Assembly (NCBI GenBank): GCA_030770425.1
Contig: JASJFT010000009.1
Span: 62,001-126,000, forward strand
Source: Darksidea phi
Taxonomy: Eukaryota > Ascomycota > Dothideomycetes > Pleosporales > Lentitheciaceae
Reading direction: 5' to 3'
DNA length: 64,000 nt
Shown here: positions 23,701 to 33,523 of the stretch, in pieces
Layout of the letters: each line of letters opens with the position of its first letter
Numbering within the stretch: the first letter of the stretch is position 1
The notes under the pieces: generated by a model
Database searches by the model: none
What the model was told of the DNA's origin: nothing
What the model saw: only the letters and a program-made list of their open reading frames with translations
Program-made: the position numbers and the translations under genes

Positions 23701-24262
23701 CGTCCCAGTGGAAGCAGATATGCTCAGAGCTCAAACAAAGCGAACTGGTATTCACGAGACTCGATTCACAAGGGGTTCTTGGAACGTATCTGTGTTCGAT
23801 GCCGGTAGACAGAGGACCACGAAGGAAAAGTGGATTCACCACTTCGAAGGCATCACATCCATCATCTTCCTTCTAGATTTAACGAGTTACGATCAAGTTA
23901 ATTCGGAAGAAACGGTACCGAACAGGATGATGGAATCATTGATATATTTTGACTCCGTCGTGAACTCCCGCAGGCTCGTGCGCACTCCGGTCATATTGTT
24001 CCTCGGCAACGTGGACGAGTTCAAGCGCAAACTGCCCGTTTCCCCGCTCTCGAACTATTTTCCGGACTATAGCGGCGGAAACGACGTGCACAGAGCCACA
24101 GATTACATCCTCGGGCGCTTCAAGCACGTCAACCGCGCAGGTCTCAGCATGTATCAGTGTGTTGGCGAGTTCCACGACCGGTCGAGCATGCACCAGATAT
24201 GGACAAAGATTGAATGCGCTATATGTTGGGATCATGAAATCCCCGACCTATTGGGGGATTAA
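20790..24262 (+). CDS. Patatin phospholipase / HeLo-like / pseudo-G-alpha fusion protein
   Basis: Seven exons: 20790-20829, 20885-21017, 21068-21319, 21382-21974, 22021-22498, 22565-23611 and 23662-24262. The product is 1047 aa. Residues 1-340 are a patatin-like lipase: oxyanion loop DGGGINGL at 14-21, GTSTG with nucleophile Ser55 at 53-57, and FVDGGVRANNP carrying the catalytic Asp. Residues about 358-560 (EPLSVAASVVGLLVVG onward) match the fungal STAND HeLo-like N-terminal domain with its coiled-coil tail. Residues about 727-1047 follow a heterotrimeric G-protein alpha subunit from beta-1 through VSPLSNYFPDYSGG. The GTP-binding motifs are altered: GGDERERS replaces GxGESGKS, DAGRQR replaces DVGGQR, and GNVD replaces NKxD. 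Intron 2 is best read as GC-AG (21018-21067). Splicing keeps one frame across all three domains, and the HeLo-like part lacks its own ATG where such proteins normally start, supporting a true fusion. Its position beside an NLR suggests a lipase effector in a recognition system (inference). Confidence 0.85.
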
Positions 24263-24861
24263 TCAAGTTTGCTCACATGCTCATATGCTGCACCGTAATT
24301 TTAGTGTGGTAATAGTGGTATGTCACTTGGGGCACCTGCATTAGCAGGTGGGCCAGCACTTGAGATGTTCTGGATGGTGCTAGCAGGGAGGGCGGCCGGT
24401 TACACCCTTGTGAGGTGGCGAATTCTGTAATAGGCGAGTTGGTTGACTAGAAGCATGGCCAAGGCTAAGTTTACTCGCAGGCTGCGGGGCTAAGGTCCTG
24501 CAGGAGGGTGCTGTCAAAGCATTTCAGAATGCTGGGAATCTGGCTGCCGCAGCCTTGGGCAAGTTCTTCATAAAAAGCGAATAACCATGTCCAACGGCAA
24601 ATAAATATATATTCCAGAATGGTTCATGATGCACTAATGTGCTGAGAGAGGCAACCCTATCAATGAAACTCTTCTCCTTGGGGTTCAATTTCTTGGGTCT
24701 AGGGATATGGGTCGCCAGTACATTAACATCTTCAAGGCATCGTATATCAGGTCCTTGGCGTTCCGAATTTAGTCATCTACAAGTAGGAACTCCAGCCCCA
24801 ATAGTTGTCACCATATCAAGGATGGCATTCTTCTCTACAGAACCTTCTTTTCCCCTCTATT
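24263..24861. other. Intergenic, 3' flank of the patatin fusion
   Basis: No gene recognised. Composition is close to genic, but no ORF of note is present. Confidence 0.4.
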
Positions 24862-25245
24862 GGACTTGCCTGGTTAGCAACTGTAGTTCCGTATCGTCCT
24901 CCCGCCGTTGCTATAGACGCTCCGTTTTCATAAACGTAGGCTGGAGAGATTGACATCGCTTGGTGTATTGTACGTAGAAACACTTCAACGGAACGTTTCA
25001 AAGAGGAGCTTGGAAATATGGATATACTAACGACTATATGCCATTGCTTGTCGCTTGTCAATGTTCGAAACATCACCTCGTCGGTATCTCACGATCGACA
25101 GTACTATGTACAGCTTTACAGCTCTATTATCGTGTATAAGGTGTGAGTATAGCACCTCTACTGTGTACAAACTCCTACTGTGTTTCGTGCGGATCTTACA
25201 AACAGACTCCCACTATGCAAATCCAAACCAAATCGAAGAAAACCT
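24862..25245 (+). repeat. Repeat relic: module B (24862-25050) and a less-mutated centre module (25060-25245)
   Basis: Bases 24862-25050 match 35130-35300; shared landmarks are TAGTTCCGTATCGT and GGATATACTAAC. Bases 25060-25245 match the centre module of the foldback element. Here the copy retains C and G where the others have T and A: TACTGTGTACAAACTCCTAC in this copy against TACTATGTATAAACTCCTAC in others. It is therefore closer to the ancestral sequence. It has no coding potential. Confidence 0.65.
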
Positions 25246-25934
25246 ATATTGCGAACTCTCAAGGCTTGCGTTGGACTTCCTCTTGGTAACCAACTTTGAA
25301 CCTTTGTCGCCAATATTTTGAATTTCTTTCATAAACAGTATCTCTAGCTTGGTAGCAGGATTTTTATATAAAATTCACATTCGCCGTATTACACATGAAT
25401 TGATTCAACTTTTTGAAATCATCATGGCTTCTGTTACGAGCTTAACATTTGTCAAAAGGAGCATATGCAGCCAACGGTCGCACTAGTACTAATCTCAGTG
25501 GTAAAATGGATTATATCATAGATGCATTCTTTTTTGTTCACAAACCATACTCTACCACCAAAGCTGTTCAACAACTTCTACCGAGCAGCTCGCCCCACTC
25601 TCCTCGATCACGAAACATTAATTGAGAAACATCGTCTCCAACCATCCAGCCTTCCTTTTCGACCTCTTCATCGCTTGGTACATCCCCACTCCAAATGAGA
25701 CAAGTGACTTTCGAAAACGCATGCAACTTCCTTTCTGCCCCAACACCACCGTGTTGTCCCCAAGTAATCCTCGCGTAGACTGAGGCTATACTTCTCCCCA
25801 ACAGCCAGGTTATCGGGTGTCATGTTGTCGGTAAAAGTGAACGACGCTCCGATGTCAAGGTATGCGTCACCATGACTTCCTCCCCAGCATTAGGGTTAGA
25901 GCCTGAACCTCCTGCGCGGGTAATGGCAGTGGTG
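25246..25934. other. Intergenic
   Basis: No gene recognised. A 77-codon minus-strand ORF at 25568-25801 has no family signal. Confidence 0.4.
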
Positions 25935-28650
25935 TTATTCATCCCTTGACGCAAGCGCCGCTTCCGCATCTGTATCTATCCTGGCTTTCCGTTTAAACAT
26001 TAACCCTCCAAATTGTCTTTGTCTAGTGGCGTCCTTCTCTTTCGCGGTGGTGATGCCGTCTTTATCCCCAGTCGGCGATCTGGAGAGTGGCAGAGCACCA
26101 CTCATTTCGGGCTGGACGCTCTTGTCGCTCTCAGAAGATTTCTCTTCGAGGGAAGGCCCAGAAGTTGACGCTGCATGCTGCGAGCCGCCTAGTGTTTTGG
26201 ACTGAGAAGGAGCAGTTGTTCCAGCTTTGCTTGTCTTTGCTGCGCTCAGCCTTTCTTTGACCTTGACTTTCCGCTTGTCGACTCGGTCTCTAATAATCCT
26301 CCGTTTTCTAATAATCCTCCAAAAGATAAGGAGAATAATAACCAGACCTATTGTGGTAAGCTCGCCGACCGCTATACTCTTGAGTCAGTCCTGCATAGTG
26401 TGGATTTCGTCCTCTCTTTGTAGACTTACTAATCCACTTCCCAATATAGTTGGTTGTGTATTGATTTCCATTGACATCTATGCCATTTTCCGATTGCGGA
26501 AACTTATCGATGATTGGAAGAGCGAATAAAGATGTTATGAATGACAGTGGCACCTTGAATTTGCAATTAGCCTATCATGAACGTGCCAGTGGTTGGGAAT
26601 ATAACACCTACGAAGATGACAGTTATGACCGTGAAGATCATGAGAACCTCGCCCTGGGACGCTGTATCTTGTGCCTGCTGGGACGCAGCAACAGCCTCGT
26701 TGATATTGGCTTGCTTTTGTTTCAAATCAAGGATAGTAGTGAGCTTGTATTTAAGATCGAGTCAACAGAGAATCAATCTGGATGATAATGGGGTTGTACT
26801 CACCGACTTCTCAACTCTCTTCGCGTCTTCATCCAACTGATCCATTCTTTTGATGTATGTATGGATGGTTCCATCGTCAAGGACATCAGCCCAATCAGTC
26901 CAAGGACTTTCGAGAACAGCATCCTGTCTCCAATGGAATGCTTGGTTCCTATGGGATCCTTTCATCACAAATGCCCTTATCCGCTCCACAACTTCGAGTT
27001 GATTATTAAGTATCGACTTGATCATGTGGATTTCATCCCGCACGTCTTCGATCTCCCGGAGGCAAGTCACTTCACCTCGAATATTATGTAACAATCTTTC
27101 AGAGCCCTTGAGAGGCTTCGGGGACTCGAGAGCCTCAATGAAACTGTTGCGATGCTGTGTTACCTCCTCGGACTGTGAATGATTAGAGCTTCAATCAAAA
27201 CATCGCGGCTTTGTATGTGTTACTTACTCTCTCAGAGATAAAGCTCGCAAAAATGCGGGAAATGGGTTCTTGTAAGCCTGCTTTGTATTCCCCATCAAGG
27301 TAATTAATGCTTCTTAAGGTGAATGTTGCAACAAGTTGATCGAGTGTGCGGACGCGAGGATTGGTTGAAGCCCTTATCAGACTTTTCAGGAGTGTATAAT
27401 TTGTGCTGTCATCTCCCCGATGTTCTCGGTCAGGGAAAGCGATAATGATTGTACCTGTTGAGTTAGTTGATTGCAGCCCCTCGCAAATGAGACCTCGACT
27501 TACGCTCATCCACTTTCCACAGCCACAGACGGTTGACCATCAAGAGAGCAGGGAAAGGCTTTGGCTTTTTCTTGGCTTCTGGGGGAGCTGCTTCTGCTTC
27601 AGCAAGGAATGCTTCAGCTTCAGCAAGAACTGCTTCTACAGTAGATGGTTCTCCATCGGATGTTTCTTCAACAGCTTCTTCAACAACAGCCGCTTCAATG
27701 GCCGTAAGCTTCCCTGTGTCTTGGGTTGAGTCTTTGTTATCCGTACCCTTCGCTGACGCATGCTTTTCTTCTTGGGCTAGCTTTTTTGACTCTTTGGTGG
27801 TATGCTTGAGAACTATCTGGTCACAGTCCCGACGTACTGTATCCTCGAGGCCCAGATAATACGATCGGTCCAGTGTTTGGGCTGTACTTGTAACTCTCAT
27901 GAATCATTACCTGCCACACATGGGGAGCTGTGGTCGATTCCACAGCCACTGTTTTATTGAGCAGCATGCTAAGGCTAACCATCAAATGGGTAGAGTGATG
28001 TTCTTCCCATAGTTCTCTGACGAAGATATAGGTCTCTGTGAGCCGGATCTCTTCGAAAGTCTTCGACATGCAGACGATGACGGGGAAGCCCCGCGCGAGG
28101 TCGAATTCTTGGAATGTCCACATTTGGTGCCAGTACGGCCGGGAAAGCATCTCTTCGATTCCACGTTTCATTCTCAACTACTCTTCAAGTTGCATGCTTC
28201 GTAGGTTCGCCAAGGCAGCTTCCCTCTTGCCGATAGGCGTGCGCAGCATCCAATCGATAGCGAAATCAGTATCCGGCGTTGCCTCACCAAGCCACACGAC
28301 AACCGACAAGGCTTGGGCATAGATCTTGCCCATCAGCAGGATCTGGAAGTTCTTCTCGTGGACATCCGACTGATTGAAGCAGAGAGCGTTGATCCAGAAT
28401 GTCCGTGGACGGTCATCGTACCGCAAAGCGTGGGATACGGCATTGAAGTTGCGGTAACGTCGGTGATTTGAGCACCGACGGAAATCTCCTGTGAATCGGT
28501 GACATTTCTCCACACTTAGGAGAGATACAGGTATGGTGGAGAGTCATCGAGCGAGATGGGCTTCAAAGTACATTCTATGCGATCGATAACCTGACTAGGG
28601 AGGAGGGCGAGCGTGCGGATTTCGGCTCGCTCGATGCTCAGTCAACCATA
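25935..28650 (-). pseudogene. HET domain - CorA-like membrane protein, disrupted
   Basis: The minus strand encodes a heterokaryon-incompatibility (HET) domain (FWINALCFNQ, SVVVWLGEATPDTD, MLSRPYWHQMWTFQEF) followed by a CorA-like region. In the latter, VNRLWLWKVDER joins IIIAFPDREHRGDD across an intron. The region ends in a coiled coil, LDLKQKQANINEA, and two TM segments (about VLMIFTVITVIFVPLSFITS and ELTTIGLVIILLIFW), then a basic/Ser-rich tail to the stop at 25935. The C-terminal half splices cleanly. The HET half does not: there is no ATG at the expected start, a TAA inside LS-VW near 28518, a frameshift near 28445, an in-frame TAG at 28178-28180, and a further frame break near 27890. HET proteins trigger cell death on fusion of unlike hyphae; this allele looks dead at the HET end. 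Confidence 0.75.
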
Positions 28651-28916
28651 AGCCGGGGGCATGCCGCATACTGATGAATTTTATTCAAGATAATTACAGT
28701 CGAGATAAAATGCCTTGAGTGCCGAGGAAACAACAAACGAAGAGAGCCTTATTGATGCTTGAGTTTGTCACTAGCTTTAGCTCGGAGTAGTGACAATGCA
28801 TTGCCCCCAAGTGCAAGATACGAACACGTAGTTGGACCCTGCACATGTCCCAATTTTCTTCCACCAACCCACCATTGGCATGATTATAACATTCGCAACG
28901 ACAGGTATCGGTCTTG

Positions 28917-30068
28917 CTATACCAGACGATGTCCACGCGCATCGTATGGAAACCTCATGTCTTCCCACGTCTTTTTGTGTTTCTCGAGGACAGCTATGTC
29001 TCGCTTGAGATTACTCCGTTGGCTTGACAACCGACTCAGTTCGCTTTTCAATCTCTCTTTTTCCTGGATCCATGTCTTGACTTGGTTTGAGTAAAGTCTT
29101 CCTACTGTGGTGTCTTTCAGCAGCATTTTGTCAACCATCAATTCCTTCTGCAGGCGGAGGATGTGATCCTCCGAAATGATGACACTCTGTGCAACTAGAC
29201 GCTCTTCACCTTTTTTACAGTCGCGCGGGTCTTGCGCGCGAGGTCCCATATGCTTTTTCCATAGCAATGGTACAGAATCCGATCCTGCATCCCCGGAGTG
29301 ACGATACCAGACGGGTGCCGTCGATTTTGAACATTGGTTGCCGACCCATGCTCCAGTGAACTTAAGATGCTCAGGTAAGCTAGGCTGTACTTCCTCGTCG
29401 TGGTGTAATACGTAGATGATGCCAGCTACCTGATTCTTGTTATGGCTTGGTGAAGATTAGCCTCTTCAATCCTTGAGATCTGACATGCACGCACCTGAGC
29501 ATCAAGTATCGGGCAAATTCGTAGATTAATTCTGCACATGATATAGGATCATCGAGGAATGATGGAATCTCGCGAAAGTAGCATTCTTTTGCGACTTCTT
29601 CCGAAGTGCTATGGAAGGTGTAGGAATCCTTGGTGCAATGTGAACGAACCGAATCGTCCTTGTAAAGCTCCAGGAAGCGCTCATTCGTGCATGCATCTAT
29701 GAACTATCTTCAAACTTAGGGTCGATCCAATCGCAGACTCACTCGCATCACAGGAATGTAAGGCCTTACTGTGCTTTTACCAGCGTTTGCCCTCCCTAAA
29801 ACACTGCAAATATTAGAAGGTTCAGTTCAGGTTCAGGGTGAGAACGGCTCACAGTATCATCCAACCCTTACCCTGAGGTTTTAGGGACGCGCTGGCGAAG
29901 ATATCGAACGACCCCGACATTATCGTTCTCACCGGATTTCGCAATGCATGAGCACAAAAAGTGCCGTCGATGTACAGCTATATTTTTCCACTTGGGAGCC
30001 GGTGAGGTCGCCCTCACAGCCGCATTCCATGAACAACCAATTAAGCGAAGCCACGTGCGCCATTTCAT
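28917..30068 (-). pseudogene. Possible P-loop GTPase-like gene relic with C-terminal coiled coil
   Basis: Minus-strand sequence around 29795-29775 reads GRANAGKST, a P-loop of the form seen in fungal G-domain proteins. It is followed by a patchwork of open segments (about 29695-29480, including TKDSYTFHSTSEEVAKE), a VAGIIYVLHHDE stretch near 29430, and an ORF at 29267-28917. That ORF is a Lys/Glu/Leu-rich coiled coil (ILRLQKELMVDKMLLKD, then LKSELSRLSSQRSNLKRD). I could not assemble a continuous spliced frame, and the sequence before the P-loop lacks the usual hydrophobic beta strand. It may be degenerate or a gene I failed to splice. No function is claimed. Confidence 0.35.
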
Positions 30069-30273
30069 TTACCGGTATTCGATTTGTGCCAGTGAGCCAA
30101 TGCGCTTAGCGAGTGGTGGCCAGAAGCCAAGAACATGAAACCGGTGAAGATAAACCACCAGACATCACCCTATGATAAGGGACCCTGACATATGTCTTAA
30201 ACTGGCATTTCAAACTAACCTGGCTCTCTGGCCTCCTCAATCAATCACTCTTTTATTCTACTTTAAAGACAGG

Positions 30274-32167
30274 ATGGAGCCGAATCTCACAGAGCTCGAA
30301 TCTTTCCATGCAGCAATCGGAAAAGATTCCGATGGGGCGAAGAGCAGAGCTGCTTTGATATCGTGGCGTAGTGATGGAGGCGTCACCCGCCGAAAGTTCG
30401 ACCGCACAATTGTTTGGAACGGGAAAAGCATCCTCAAGGCGTTGCATGATGTTCTGAAAAATGCTCCTCCGAATTCAAGCCGACTGCTCATCTTGGAAAA
30501 TATCAACCAAGACTTGGTGGAAGGATTAGGCAAAGAGCTTCACATACCGGAAGAAGTTTTCTACTTGCATTGGGTGCATCCCAATGACCACATTTTGGGA
30601 AAGGCAAGAATACCCCTCGGCGAAGATCCGCGGAAGCATTTCATTTTGAACTATCGACAGCCGCTTCCCTTCCAAAGTACCGAAAGGTATAGCAGTAAGC
30701 GTACTACAACTGTGGATTTTAATGTGTCGCGCTGATTTGGTCTCGAAAGAGGAGCCTCAACCTCTCAATTGTGTCGCTCAGCGGACTATCGTCCGACAGA
30801 TACGCTCGCGTCAAAAACACGCACTAGACGATGCTGATCAAGCTGAACAGCTAGTCAGCTTCTATAGGGCCACGTATCTTGGGCATGATATTGGTAAGGC
30901 TCCACGTTGCTTTTGAAAGTAGTATTCTGACACCGTCATAAAGCCGTCCTCCTGCTCGACCCCTGCCCAACACACGAACAACAGTTCGGAGGCAGCGCGA
31001 ACTCTTGCGTACCCAAGCCTCATCCGCCTCTTAGCAAAATTCGTTCGGAGGAGGCGAGGGAGGCGAGTGATGATGATGAAGCTATCCGGCCCATAGCCGC
31101 CGCCAATGTTGATGAAGAGAAGTCCTCGAGTCTCTCAATATATGATGAGCTGCTTGCGAGTGACTGGGGGACCTTAACCTGGTCGGAAATGTGTCCAGAC
31201 GATTGGACGTTTCAGTGCCGAAGGATTGTTTTGGCGAAGACGGCTGCCGTTGTCCAAGCTGCCCTCGTGGAAACTGGGCGGCTTACTCACGATGCATCTT
31301 CGGGAGTGAAGCGGATGGCCGAATTTGACTTCAAGAACAAAAAGCAGGAAGCATGGACAGACGAGTGGAAGGGTGACTTCTTTACTCAGCTGTGGGAGTT
31401 GAGAGAGGATCTGGAGCTGATGCATTATCGCCTGGAACTCGACAGACGCACTCTCGAGAGGATCCGAGGGCGGAGTTCCTCAATACCCGAACATCTGAAA
31501 GATCAGGTGGAACTCGATATGCAAGAATGGGTGGAGCTGCGGAAAACAAGCGATTACGCGTTTCAACTCATGGAACGGACAACCAACACGTACGTTCAGA
31601 CTGTTGGGGCTACAGGCACACAATTCGCCAACGAACAAGCTAAGAATTCTCGAAAGTTGACCGGGTATGCTATACCAAATGGCAACAAGTGAACTCCGCT
31701 AATCTACTGTTTACAGATTTGCGGCTGTCTTTGTTCCTGCAAGCCTTTGCGCAGCGATTCTGTGCGTGGTATACCCTAAGCGTTGGAAATAAATATTGAC
31801 TGACCTAGGGCCATTCCATCCTTCTCGCCGGAGGAAAAGAGTCCGATAAAGTTTTGGTAAGTTCAGTAGAAGTGGAGTTTCGCCTGCGGCCTAACTTGTC
31901 CGCAGGGTTTTCTGGGTTGTCAGCGTCCCGGTAGCATTCATACTAGGATTGTGGTTCCTAACACCTATCCCACAAAAGGTTCAAGACAGGTGGAAGAAGC
32001 GAGCAAAAGCACAATCAGAGGAAGATCTCAAGGAGAAGGCCTTAATGGCGCCTTCGGGTGCAGAAGTCTTCGGGAGCGAGATCAAACATGGGACAACAGG
32101 CATAAGACAACGATGGTTCCATCGTAGTCAAACTGCCCATGCAGATGTAGAAAAAGGTTATGGATGA
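30274..32167 (+). CDS. CorA-like membrane protein (fungal, function unknown)
   Basis: Six exons: 30274-30694, 30750-30893, 30944-31664, 31717-31761, 31809-31856 and 31906-32167. The product is 546 aa. The long N-terminal part has a LLILENINQDLVEGLGKELH block typical of fungal CorA-like proteins, an acidic linker, and a helical region (TQLWELREDLELMHYRLEL). Two C-terminal TM segments follow: FAAVFVPASLCAAILAIPSF and FWVFWVVSVPVAFILGLWFL, with a basic tail. CorA proteins are magnesium channels, but the GMN pore motif is not seen between the two TMs, so transport cannot be assumed. Such proteins often sit beside or are fused to HET or ankyrin domains. Here a HET-CorA relic lies just upstream on the other strand. 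An in-frame upstream start at 30172 is possible. Confidence 0.78.
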
Positions 32168-32589
32168 GAGGTTGTAGCCGCCCGATAGCAACGCAACATC
32201 AAGCGGTGAGCGGTGATAGTACTTGAGTCTGACCTTCAGAGACTTAATAAACGCGCTACTACTGGAGATGTCTGCGCGTTCGTAAGTAGTGCGAACTCGT
32301 CATGTCAAGACGCCAAGTCTAAATCAAGTTATTTCGTTTATGAGGTTTGCGGGTTGTTGTGCTGTCCAGTTGGCTTGTACTCTTCCTAAGCCTCGACGAC
32401 CTCATCGTCGCCTAACAGCAAAACCTTGTATTCCTTCTACTTTACGTTCATGGGCTGGCCTCCGACTTCATCCTTGTACACGTTGCGGAAATCGTTCATG
32501 CCGAGACTGTTTAGCACTGCGGGATCGGACTGGGCGTTCAAATGAAAGAGCAATTAAACTTGTTGTGCAGCAGGGTTGACTTGCTATGC
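32168..32589. other. Intergenic
   Basis: No gene recognised downstream of the CorA-like gene. Confidence 0.35.
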
Positions 32590-32800
32590 CGCAGATTCGG
32601 CTTGGAGCGTCCCTCTTAGACCGTAATTTGGTCAACTACGGCACATCAGCACGGATGTCTTCGAGGAGCACGTGTCAGTGCTCATCGGAAGACGGTCCGT
32701 AAGCAGTACGGTAGACGGTGAATCCCCAGGAGCCATAGTACGGCATTACGTCTTCGTCGAACTTAATTACTCTGCCTTCGGACAAGAAGCATAGATTCGA
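32590..32800 (-). pseudogene. Fragment of an uncharacterised fungal protein (YRT..YGP..DEH family)
   Basis: The minus strand reads YYGSWGFTVYRTAYGPSSDE, then H, then a TGA, then HVLLEDIRADV. This block recurs in many fungal hypothetical proteins with Trp at the TGA position. TGG to TGA is the G-to-A change expected from RIP on the other strand. Only a fragment of some 50-70 residues is left and no start is identified. It is debris beside the WD40 relic. Confidence 0.45.
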
Positions 32801-33029
32801 GGGAAACGATGTGGTGTCAGGCATGGCGTTGTCCAATATGTTTGTAACCCGGAATCTACGCGTCACTGATCGCGTGCTGCGTCGTAGTGAATAATGGCCT
32901 ACCTTGTCCAAAAAGCAAGCCCAAGAGTGCATCTTCGACCAAGACACCCGTCCTCAGCGCAACAACCAGCGCACCAGGAACCCAAAGCCGAGCCGAACCC
33001 AAACGGGCCTCACCAGCGCATGCACAACG

Positions 33030-33260
33030 TGTTACAAAATCTGGGACGCCAGCAGCAGCGAGTGCCTCTCGACGCTCGAGGGGCATAACGATCCGGTCAA
33101 TTCTATAGCCTTCTCCCACGACTCGGCCTGGCTCGCGTCGGCGTCGGAGGACAGAATGGTCAAGATCTGGGACGCCAGCAGTGGCGAGTGCCTGCAGACA
33201 CTTAGTATCGGCAGGGCACTTTACCGCATCTTATTTAATATCACCGGATTATACCTATAT
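33030..33260 (+). pseudogene. WD40 repeat fragment of a NACHT/NB-WD40 gene
   Basis: In-frame WD40 repeats: YKIWDASSSECLSTLEGH, then NSIAFSHDSAWLASASEDR and a second KIWDASSGECLQTL ending in the terminal RALYRILFNITGLYL block. This is the 3' end of the highly regular WD40 array of fungal HNWD-type NLRs. Everything 5' of about one and a half repeats is gone, and downstream sequence turns AT-rich and runs into a foldback element. It is a remnant of a lost NLR. Confidence 0.7.
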
Positions 33261-33523
33261 ACTAATATTAGCCCTATCGAGATTAATATTCTACTAAGTC
33301 TTTTAAGTCTATTCCCTTCTAATTAACAATCCTAGAATTCTTAATATTATAGCTTAGCTTTAAGCGTAGATAGTATATAGATAATATATAATTTTAAGAA
33401 CCTAGTATAGCTACCCTTAGAGTATCGACTAGTATACTTAGCGATATTAGGGAAGACGATTAGTATTAGTATTAGAACTAGAAGGGTAGAGATATATAAT
33501 ATCTACTATATTATATCTTTAAG

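Noticed and set aside
27533..27859. Ala/Ser-rich plus-strand ORF
   Set aside because: It is the antisense shadow of an Ala/Glu-rich linker in the HET-CorA relic.
28178..28515. Rescue of the HET domain by introns
   Set aside because: No GT..AG pair of plausible length removes the TAA, the frameshift or the TAG, so a pseudogene is preferred.
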